Shown piece by piece: positions 43,647 through 49,729 of a stretch of DNA of 49,729 bases (positions within the stretch are counted from its first letter, which is position 1; each line of letters starts with the position of its first letter). Both the position numbers and the translations under genes were made by a program. This DNA is from Salibaculum sp031581025 (GTDB taxonomy: Bacteria > Pseudomonadota > Alphaproteobacteria > Rhodobacterales > Rhodobacteraceae). The stretch lies in assembly GCF_031581025.1 (NCBI RefSeq), contig NZ_JAVLCA010000017.1; one strand, written 5' to 3'. The notes beneath the pieces are model-generated. The model was not told the DNA's origin. It did not search any database and saw only the letters and a list, made by a program, of their open reading frames with translations.

Positions 43647-44555
43647 CTAAGCGTACCAATTGTCCACCATCAGATCCACGAGGGCACCACGCTGAGTAAT
43701 GACTTGCCCAGCCAGACGACTGCCTGTGCGACAGGCTTTTTCGAGGCTCTCGCCGCTCAGCCAACTCGCCAGAAAACCTGCGTTGAACGCATCGCCGGCC
43801 GCGGTAGTGTCCACGACGTTCGACACCGGGTCAGGCGGAACTGCAATGCGCTCGTGTTCGGTCAGGGCGACGAGGGGCTTGTCGCTGTTCTTCACAACAA
43901 CCACGCCTGCCCCACCGTCAAGGTAGCGACCCGCCACGGCTTCGGGACCAGAGTCGCCGAAATGCGCGATCTCGTCGTCGCACGAGGGCAAAACTATGTC
44001 CGCTGTCTCAGCCGCCCTTATGATCTGCCCGCACATCTCGGTGCGCGATTCCCAAAGTGCGGGGCGAATGTTTGGGTCGAAGACGACAGTCACCCCCTCT
44101 GTCCGGGCATGCGCCAACGCAGCGAGCAACCGCTCGCGCCCTACCGGAGGCAGAATGGCAATGGTGATCCCCGAGAAGTACGCTACATCACCACTGCTAA
44201 CACCCGGCAGGGCCTCGAGATCGTCCGCCAGGGTTCGTGCGGCCGATGCGGAGCGCCAGTAGCTGAAGCTCCGCTCGCCGTTTCTCAACGAGATCAGGTA
44301 GAGCCCGATCGTCCGGCCCCGACGGACTGTGAGAACCGGGTCGATCCCGGCCCGGCGCACGAACTCCTCCATCCGTGCCGAGGCGTCATCTTCCCCGATT
44401 GCGGAGTAATAACCGACCGACAACTCGGCCCCGGCCACCTGGCGAAGGTACCAGCAGGTGTTGAACGTGTCGCCAGCAAAACCCATTGCGTAGCGCCCGT
44501 CCTCCTGCAGCGCCATTTCGACCATACATTCGCCGATACCGAGCACGCGCGTCAT
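43647..44555 (-). CDS. kdgK: 2-keto-3-deoxygluconate kinase (PfkB family)
   Basis: KdgK phosphorylates 2-keto-3-deoxygluconate to KDPG, feeding the Entner-Doudoroff aldolase. The 302-residue protein has ribokinase-type sites: GIGECMVEM at the start, FAGDTFNTCWYL (27-38), FDPNIRPALW (about 157-166) and the catalytic DTTAAGDAFNAGFL (249-262, base Asp255). Related sugar kinases are possible, but the neighbours support KdgK. The ATG overlaps the stop of the mannonate-dehydratase remnant (ATGA). No KDPG aldolase gene is in the window. Confidence 0.88.
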   Translation of the reverse strand: MTRVLGIGECMVEMALQEDGRYAMGFAGDTFNTCWYLRQVAGAELSVGYYSAIGEDDASARMEEFVRRAGIDPVLTVRRGRTIGLYLISLRNGERSFSYWRSASAARTLADDLEALPGVSSGDVAYFSGITIAILPPVGRERLLAALAHARTEGVTVVFDPNIRPALWESRTEMCGQIIRAAETADIVLPSCDDEIAHFGDSGPEAVAGRYLDGGAGVVVVKNSDKPLVALTEHERIAVPPDPVSNVVDTTAAGDAFNAGFLASWLSGESLEKACRTGSRLAGQVITQRGALVDLMVDNWYA

Positions 44556-44791
44556 CGGCGCTCACGCTCGGCCGGGGCCCCGGCGACGCCGCGCAATTCG
44601 GCCGGGCCCTGCAGGCGGCCGTTATCTGGGGAGCTGGCCCGCATGGCGCGCAACTGATCCCAGGCGATCATCTGCCCGTGGTCCGGGCGCATCGGCAGAG
44701 TGGTCCCGCGTCTGACCTTGAGCCTCAGCGCTGCACCTTCGATACGCACGAGCCCAGTATCAACGGAAAGCTCCCCAGCTAACCGGGCCAA
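44552..44791 (-). pseudogene. uxuA: C-terminal remnant of mannonate dehydratase
   Basis: This 79-residue frame carries the C-terminal signature of UxuA: TTLPMRPDHGQM, then GRLQGPAELRGV. The E. coli enzyme, near 394 residues, ends with PMRPDHGHQM and GRLKGLAEVRGVE in the same order. Nearly 80 percent of the protein is missing, including most metal-binding residues. It overlaps the end of the lyase gene by 13 bases and the start of kdgK by 4, so it is still translated or serves as a coupling spacer. It most likely marks a deletion that removed a full uxuA between the lyase and kdgK. Confidence 0.65.
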
Positions 44792-45993
44792 TTGAGATAC
44801 CCCTCGACGCCGCCATTGCGGACAGCGGCACGCGCTGAAATCTCATCATCGCAGGCCAATTCACCACGCAATACTTCTTCGACTACTGCCTCGGCGACGA
44901 ACGACGCTTGGTTCGGCGCGAGGTTGCAGGGGTCAAGTTGGAAGTAGCCAAGTTCGATCTCGTGATCGCGCACGATTATCGCGGGATCGCGCTGCCCCAG
45001 TCGCCGGGCAATGATCGCGGCCGAGATGCCCGCTTTGTCCGGGTCGACCTCTACCTGAAGGCGTTCGAGAGGGTTGCCGGTCGGATCCAGGACCCTGTGT
45101 GGCATGATGCCCGGAAGAGGGGCGAAGGCCTCGCGCCATAGTTCCAGCGCTTCTGCTTCATGAGCGCGGATGGCCTCATGGTCCCTATTCATCCAAAGCG
45201 TCATTGCGGCGGTGGCGCCTGCAATGCTCTCTTTGCCAACCTTCATGCCTCGCCCGATCCCGATATTCTGAAGGTAGGCAGCACGTACTAGGTCGCGGCG
45301 CCCCGCAATGATGCCGGCAGTGGGGCCGCCCATGAACTTGTGGGCCGAGTAGACGACAACATCCGCACCTTTCTCGATGAAGCCACGCAGATCGTATTCG
45401 GAAGCGGCATCCACGATCACCGGAACCCCCTTCTCGTGCGCGATCTCCGCAAACCGCTCGAAGGGGATCTGCCCGTAGGCGACGACGTGGTGCGAGACGA
45501 CATAGAGCGCAGCCGCGGCGCCTTCGTCGAGTACATGGGCCAACTGGTGATCCATTGCGAGCGTTGACTGACCGACGGGCCGCACGTGCGCCCCGGTAAG
45601 CTCGACGGCGAGCGAGACCGGCGCACCGTAGCCGCAGAGGTGGCCGAGCTGGACCGCCACGCCACTGCGGGGGCCGGTCTCATTCGGAAGCGCTTCGACG
45701 CGGGCTGGGTCGATACCTGTCATGCAACCGGCTACCGCGAGGCTGATACCGGCGCTGGCCGAAGCGGTGAGACAACCTGCCTCTGCGCCGGTAAGTTCCG
45801 CAATGACATGGCTGGCCTTGGCCTGAAGCTCGTGGATCTTGGCGAAACGAGTCATTGTGTCGGCCGTCGCCTGCGCGACTTCCGGCGCGGCCATCGATCC
45901 ACCGAGCGCGGTCATCGTGCCGGAGACGTTGATGATCCGGCTCAGCCCGTTGGCATCGTGCCATCTCCAGTCCGGCGTGCGGGTCTCGGACAT
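44779..45993 (-). CDS. SelA/DgaE-like PLP-dependent lyase
   Basis: This 404-residue PLP enzyme belongs to the SelA-like group that includes D-glucosaminate-6-phosphate ammonia-lyase (DgaE). It has RIINVSGTMTALGGSM near the start, the AGCLTASASAGISLAVAG phosphate-binding segment (72-89), Asp195 in VIVDAASEYDL and the Schiff-base Lys219 in SAHKFMGGPTAGIIAG. In DgaE-type pathways it removes ammonia from a 2-amino sugar acid to give a keto-deoxy sugar acid, which fits the adjacent kdgK. The ATG at 45993 follows AAAGGAAA; an in-frame ATG at 46026 is less likely. It is divergent from iclR, which likely controls it. Confidence 0.8.
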   Translation of the reverse strand: MSETRTPDWRWHDANGLSRIINVSGTMTALGGSMAAPEVAQATADTMTRFAKIHELQAKASHVIAELTGAEAGCLTASASAGISLAVAGCMTGIDPARVEALPNETGPRSGVAVQLGHLCGYGAPVSLAVELTGAHVRPVGQSTLAMDHQLAHVLDEGAAAALYVVSHHVVAYGQIPFERFAEIAHEKGVPVIVDAASEYDLRGFIEKGADVVVYSAHKFMGGPTAGIIAGRRDLVRAAYLQNIGIGRGMKVGKESIAGATAAMTLWMNRDHEAIRAHEAEALELWREAFAPLPGIMPHRVLDPTGNPLERLQVEVDPDKAGISAAIIARRLGQRDPAIIVRDHEIELGYFQLDPCNLAPNQASFVAEAVVEEVLRGELACDDEISARAAVRNGGVEGYLNWPG

Positions 45994-46064
45994 AATGTTT
46001 CCTTTCGAGGTTGTGGGGGGGTCCATAATTAGGTAGGGCTTGTGGAAACTATCATTGAGGCGCC

Positions 46065-46844
46065 ATGAACAAGATCAAGCCTACGCGTACGCGTACTAGC
46101 GGTATAGACCGCAGCCTTCAGATAATGGATCTGCTGACTGAGCGGCAGGTCCCGATGAGCGCCTACGAACTCGCGAAGGAAGCGGGCGCACCCGCCTCCA
46201 CGATCTACCGGCTCATCGACGAATTGGTTGAGCGTGCGATGCTGAGCCGCGCCGACGAGGGCCGGGTCTGGCTCGGGCCTCGCCTCATGCGTTACGGCCT
46301 CGCCTATCGGGCGCGGATCGACATGTATGCCGAGGCCGAGATGGAGATGTACGCGCTTTCGCAGCGGACAGGCGAGATGATCCAGATCTGCGCCCGAGAC
46401 GAAGGCATGATGACCGTCATCGGCATGGCGGAAGGCGAAGGGCATTTTCGTGTCACATCCGATGTTGGGACGCGCGTGCCGCTGAACTGGACGGCCTCTG
46501 GCCGCCTGCTTCTGGGGCACTTGCCGGATGAGGAGCGCCTTGCGACCTTCCGCGATTTCGCGCGCCCATCCCGGACCGGCATGGCGGAGATCGACCCCGA
46601 GGTTCTGTCGCGGAAGTCCCGCGAGGACTACCTCAACGGTCTGGCGGTGCAAATCGACAGCTCCGAGGAATCGGTCGCTTGCATCGCCGCGCCGGTGCGA
46701 GACGAAACGGGAGCCTGTGTGATCACGCTTTCCGTCGTGATGCCCAAGTATCGAGTCTCCGACCAGTTCGACTGGTTGTCGGGCGAGGTTCGCACGGCCG
46801 CCGTAGCGGTGGAGCGTGCCATGGGGCACCAGAAAAGCGCCTGA
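46065..46844 (+). CDS. IclR-family transcriptional regulator
   Basis: This 259-residue regulator has the winged helix-turn-helix near residues 7-75 (RSLQIMDLL, then SAYELAKEAGAPASTIYRLIDELVE) and the IclR effector domain from about 85, with VPLNWTASGRLLLGHLPDEE and CIAAPVRDETGACVITLSVV as landmarks. It lies between the divergent lyase gene and the convergent ridA, and the 71-base gap to the lyase ATG must hold both promoters. It probably regulates the cluster in response to its sugar acid, as IclR proteins such as KdgR do; this is inference. Confidence 0.92.
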   Translation: MNKIKPTRTRTSGIDRSLQIMDLLTERQVPMSAYELAKEAGAPASTIYRLIDELVERAMLSRADEGRVWLGPRLMRYGLAYRARIDMYAEAEMEMYALSQRTGEMIQICARDEGMMTVIGMAEGEGHFRVTSDVGTRVPLNWTASGRLLLGHLPDEERLATFRDFARPSRTGMAEIDPEVLSRKSREDYLNGLAVQIDSSEESVACIAAPVRDETGACVITLSVVMPKYRVSDQFDWLSGEVRTAAVAVERAMGHQKSA

Positions 46845-46849
46845 GTACC

Positions 46850-47344
46850 TCACGCCTCTTTCTCCTCAAGTTCGAAGATCCCTTCTATTTCCACCGTGAT
46901 CCGGTTGGGCAGCGATCCGACGCCGAAGGCCGACCGCGCATGCACCCCGGCCTCGCCGAAGATCGCGCCCAACAAGTCCGAGGCGCCGTCGATCACGAAG
47001 GGATGCTTCTCGAAGTCGGGATCGGCGTTCACGAGGCCGAGCAGCTTGACGACACCGCCGACCTTGTCGAGCGAACCGCAATACCCGCGAAGGGCCGTTA
47101 GCATGTTGATGGCCACCAGTTCGGCATGCTCGCGCGCCTCTTCGGCGCTCACTTCGGAGCCCACCTTACCGCGAAGCAACGTGCCATCGGCCTGCACGGG
47201 TCCCTGGCCGGAGACATAGAGCATACGGCCGGCCCGGCGGACGTTGCAGAACACACCTATCGGCTGGGGTGCCGTGCCGGGCAGATCGAGCCCGCGGGCC
47301 TTGAGCCGCGTTTCCGGCGTCGAGTCGGGTCGCTCATCTTTCAT
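46850..47344 (-). CDS. RidA-family enamine/imine deaminase
   Basis: RidA proteins hydrolyse reactive enamines and imines made by PLP enzymes. The 164-residue protein shows the family fold (GVFCNVRRAGRMLYVSGQGPV, then GKVGSEVSAEEAREHAEL, and a C-terminal ARSAFGVGSLPNRITVEIEGI) in the order seen in RidA/YjgF. The conserved Arg contacting the substrate in many members appears to be the one in ARSAFG or PNR, but the subfamily is not clear. It overlaps the dppF-like gene by 11 bases, so it belongs to that operon. Cleaning up after the nearby PLP lyase is a reasonable role. Confidence 0.88.
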   Translation of the reverse strand: MKDERPDSTPETRLKARGLDLPGTAPQPIGVFCNVRRAGRMLYVSGQGPVQADGTLLRGKVGSEVSAEEAREHAELVAINMLTALRGYCGSLDKVGGVVKLLGLVNADPDFEKHPFVIDGASDLLGAIFGEAGVHARSAFGVGSLPNRITVEIEGIFELEEKEA

Positions 47345-48296
47345 TCAGGGCCTCTATCCTCTTGCAGTAGCTGACATGTTCGGCGCCGACGCGCTCGGCC
47401 GGCGGTGGGCTCTCTGCGCAGGTGTCCTGCGCAAGCGGGCAACGGGTCCGAAAGACGCATCCTGTCGGCGGCCAGAGCGGACTGGGGATGTCCCCACTGA
47501 GCACTTCACGGTTTAGCGAAGCCCCCGGTCGGGGCTGTGGGATCGCGGAGTTGAGAGCGCGCGTGTAGGGATGCATCGCGCGCTCATGGACCTCCGTAGA
47601 AGGCCCGACCTCCATCAGCCGGCCGAGGTACATCACCGCGATCTGGTCACAAAGGTATTCCACCACAGAGAGGTCGTGAGCGATGAATAGCATCGTCAGA
47701 TTGCGGCGCTCGCGCAGTTCCAGGAGCAGATTCAGGACCTGCGCCTGAATCGAAACATCCAGGGCGGAGACGCTCTCGTCAGCAACGATGAACTCCGGCT
47801 CCAGAGCCAAAGCGCGGGCGATACCAATGCGTTGGCGCTGACCACCCGAGAACTCGTGAGGAAATCGCCGCATGTGATCGGCCTGCAGCCCGACCTCTTC
47901 CAGCAATGCAGCGACGCGGTCGCGACGCTCTTTCCGGGTCCCGATGCCATGGGCGATGAGCCCTTCGGAGATGACACTTTCCACCCGCATACGCGGGTTG
48001 ATCGAAGAGACCGGGTCCTGAAAAATAATCTGCATCCGGCGCCGCATGGCGCGCATTTCACTGTCACCAAGCGCGTTCAGATCCTGCCCATCGAAAACCG
48101 TCTGCCCGGAGGTGGGCTCGATGAGCCGCAACAGCGTACGCCCGAGGGTTGTCTTCCCAGAGCCGCTCTCTCCGACCAGCCCGGTGATCGAGCCGCGCGG
48201 AATGCTGAAGCTGACGTCCTCGACGGCATGGACATCTCCCGCCGGCATGTAGAAGCGCTTGGTCAGATTTTTTACCTGAAGCAATGGATTGTTCAT
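47334..48296 (-). CDS. Dipeptide/oligopeptide-type ABC ATPase (DppF-like)
   Basis: This 320-residue ATPase matches DppF/OppF: Walker A GESGSGKTT, the Q-loop QIIFQDPVSSINPRM, signature FSGGQRQRIGIARAL, Walker B FIVADESVSALD and the C-terminal oligo-HPY segment with CVFRTRCPLAQDTC (a Cys-rich region). ATG 48296 overlaps the stop of the DppD-like gene. It pairs with the next gene. The binding protein and permeases of the importer are not seen and must lie outside the window, likely to the right. Confidence 0.92.
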   Translation of the reverse strand: MNNPLLQVKNLTKRFYMPAGDVHAVEDVSFSIPRGSITGLVGESGSGKTTLGRTLLRLIEPTSGQTVFDGQDLNALGDSEMRAMRRRMQIIFQDPVSSINPRMRVESVISEGLIAHGIGTRKERRDRVAALLEEVGLQADHMRRFPHEFSGGQRQRIGIARALALEPEFIVADESVSALDVSIQAQVLNLLLELRERRNLTMLFIAHDLSVVEYLCDQIAVMYLGRLMEVGPSTEVHERAMHPYTRALNSAIPQPRPGASLNREVLSGDIPSPLWPPTGCVFRTRCPLAQDTCAESPPPAERVGAEHVSYCKRIEALNER

Positions 48297-49285
48297 TGGG
48301 GCCCTGCCTTCTCCAAGACGCAAGCGGCCCAGTGGTTCGGCGCCTTCTCGCGCAGCTTGATCGGTTGGCGACACTCGGGCAGGGCATAGCGACAGCGTGG
48401 AGCGAAAGCACAACCAGGGGGCAGGTCATGAAGCGGCGGAACCGAGCCCGGAATTGGAACGAGACGTTCGCCGTCACCGCGTCCAGGCTGCGGTATCGAG
48501 TTTAGCAATCCCTGCGTATAGGGATGTCGTGTATCCTCGAAAAGATGCCGGACCGGCGCCTTCTCAATCACAGCACCCGCGTACATGACCGCCACATCGT
48601 CGGCCATCTCGGCCACGACGCCCATGTCATGGGTGATGAACAGGATGGACATCCCCAGCTCCCGCTGGAGCCGGCGCATGAGATCGAGGATCTGGGCCTG
48701 AATGGTCACGTCGAGCGCAGTTGTCGGCTCGTCCGCGATGAGCAGCGCCGGGTTGCAGACAAGGGCCATGGCGATCATTGCCCGCTGCCGCATCCCGCCA
48801 GAAAGTTCGTGCGGATAGCTGTCTGCCCGGCTGGCTGGGGCTGGGATCTCGACCAACTCGAGCATTTGGATGACGCGCTTGCGCCGAGACTTCGCGTCGA
48901 GCGCCTCATGAAGCCACAGCATTTCCCCGATCTGATCGCCGATCGTGAAGAGCGGATTCAGCGATGACATGGGCTCTTGGAAGATCATCGAGATTTCGGG
49001 TCCGCGGATCCGCCGGAATCCGGCCGAAGAAAGCTTGGCAAGATCGGTCACCTCCCCAGTCCGGTCTCGGTAGGCAAGGCTGCCCGTCCCGATGCGCCCA
49101 TTGGGCGGCAGAAGGCCCATCAGCGCAAGTGAGGTCACGGACTTGCCCGAGCCGCTCTCGCCCACCAGTGCCAGGGTCCGGCCGCGGGCGAGAGAAAAGC
49201 TTACATCCCGCAGCGCCGTGAGGTCTCCGCCTCTCGCATTGAACTGGACGCGCAGCCCTTCGACGTCGAGGATCGTGTCGCTCAT
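48293..49285 (-). CDS. Dipeptide/oligopeptide-type ABC ATPase (DppD-like)
   Basis: This 330-residue ATPase matches DppD/OppD. It has Walker A GESGSGKSV (the S in place of T is common), the Q-loop SMIFQEPMSSLNPLF, signature LSGGMRQRAMIAMAL, Walker B LLIADEPTTALD and the switch His in ITHDMGVV. The C-terminal domain has GCAFAPRCRYALPEC, the Cys motif of the family. It overlaps the amidohydrolase and the DppF-like gene by ATGA at each end. Peptide-type importers of this class also take sugar acids and other small solutes in this group. Confidence 0.92.
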   Translation of the reverse strand: MSDTILDVEGLRVQFNARGGDLTALRDVSFSLARGRTLALVGESGSGKSVTSLALMGLLPPNGRIGTGSLAYRDRTGEVTDLAKLSSAGFRRIRGPEISMIFQEPMSSLNPLFTIGDQIGEMLWLHEALDAKSRRKRVIQMLELVEIPAPASRADSYPHELSGGMRQRAMIAMALVCNPALLIADEPTTALDVTIQAQILDLMRRLQRELGMSILFITHDMGVVAEMADDVAVMYAGAVIEKAPVRHLFEDTRHPYTQGLLNSIPQPGRGDGERLVPIPGSVPPLHDLPPGCAFAPRCRYALPECRQPIKLREKAPNHWAACVLEKAGPQ

Positions 49286-49728
49286 GCGCTCCTCCGGTTT
49301 GCCTCTTGTACGTCGTTGCCTAGCACGGTCATCCGCGGTTCGAAGAGCTGGTCGAGTGTCATGTGGTTGCCTTGGCTGTCGACAACGTCGAGCGCCCCCG
49401 GGGCGAGGTCGAATACAGTGAAGTCGGCAATCTCGCCCGGTGTGAGCCCCGCTTTCGCACCCAGCCCGACGACAGAGCGCGGCGCGGCGGTTACGGCCTC
49501 GAGGCAATTCTCGAAGGGCAGCCCGACGGCCAGGAGCTTCGACAGCGTTGTCGCCATGTCATGGACCGGCCCCGCAATGTTGCGAAGGTGCAGGTCGGTC
49601 GAGATCGAGAAGGGTCTTAGCCCATCAGCGATGGCGCGCCGAGCCACGTCGAAATCAAATGAGGCCTGCCCGTGCCCCACGTCCATGCGCACTCCGCTGT
49701 CTGCCAGCCGCTTGGCCTGATCCCAGAG
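49282..49728 (-). CDS. Amidohydrolase/deacetylase-like protein, 5' partial
   Basis: The frame is open to the right edge, so only the C-terminal 148 residues are visible. They have VRMDVGHGQASFDFDVA, then FSISTDLHLRN (the metal-binding Asp of the amidohydrolase TIM barrel), then LEAVTAAPRSVVGLGAKAGLTPGEIADFTVFD, the C-terminal composite-domain signature of dihydroorotase-like amidohydrolases. The EF0837-type family, found beside DgaE-like lyases, is a good fit. A deacylase of an N-acyl amino-sugar acid is my inference. ATGA overlap with the DppD-like gene makes it first or early in the operon within view. Confidence 0.8.
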   Translation of the reverse strand, partial: LWDQAKRLADSGVRMDVGHGQASFDFDVARRAIADGLRPFSISTDLHLRNIAGPVHDMATTLSKLLAVGLPFENCLEAVTAAPRSVVGLGAKAGLTPGEIADFTVFDLAPGALDVVDSQGNHMTLDQLFEPRMTVLGNDVQEANRRSA

Positions 49729-49729
49729 C

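Noticed and set aside
1..49729. CRISPR array
   Set aside because: No regularly spaced short repeats were seen anywhere, and no cas genes.

Overview
The window reads as a chromosome segment of a marine-type Rhodobacterales alphaproteobacterium (Roseobacter/Paracoccaceae group). Pointers are the very GC-rich coding sequence, a short-form HisG with its HisZ partner, an adenosylcobalamin-dependent NrdJ ribonucleotide reductase next to a DUF1489 gene, a perfect GAAC-N7-GAAC alphaproteobacterial LexA box, an xdhABC cluster with XdhC, and frequent ATGA stop/start overlaps. No rRNA, tRNA or CRISPR array was recognised.

Layout: (1) 1-9,102 is an accessory island. It opens with three same-strand, AT-richer genes (membrane protein, P-loop NTPase with GTPase-like motifs, and an unknown protein faintly like GTPase-associated GAP1-N proteins). 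Next comes a degraded IS66 element (both inverted repeats visible) carrying an IS110-type transposase relic, then a secreted orphan protein, then a coupled trio: DUF3883 (nuclease-like fold), a DUF429/RNase H-like protein, and a TniQ-type protein with a C-terminal array of helix-turn-helix-like repeats but no transposase. (2) 9,242-19,256 is core: nrdJ, DUF1489, hisS-hisZ-hisG, slyX and dnaE. (3) 19,429-28,667 is one long purine operon, xdhA-xdhB-xdhC followed by a BMP-type ABC importer (ATPase, two permeases, binding protein). It reads as uptake of a purine or nucleoside plus oxidation of hypoxanthine/xanthine. (4) 28,815-43,314 is mainly housekeeping: efp, a fructosamine-kinase-like gene, ygfZ, an MsbA-like exporter overlapping a tyrosine-phosphatase-like gene, a class V aminotransferase, a 58-residue membrane protein, hisC and valS. 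It ends with an orphan CoxL-type molybdenum hydroxylase overlapping a DUF2235 hydrolase. (5) 43,647-49,729 is a catabolic cluster around an IclR regulator: an amidohydrolase (runs off the window), a dipeptide-type ABC ATPase pair, RidA, a SelA/DgaE-like PLP lyase, a mannonate dehydratase C-terminal remnant and a 2-keto-3-deoxygluconate kinase. My inference is import of an acylated amino-sugar acid, deacylation, PLP-dependent deamination to a keto-deoxy sugar acid, and phosphorylation toward the Entner-Doudoroff pathway.

The best candidates for undescribed biology are the three-gene NTPase set at the left edge and the DUF3883/DUF429/TniQ trio. Both lie in the same island, separated by transposon debris. 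Assignments come from reading motifs by eye; no database search was possible.
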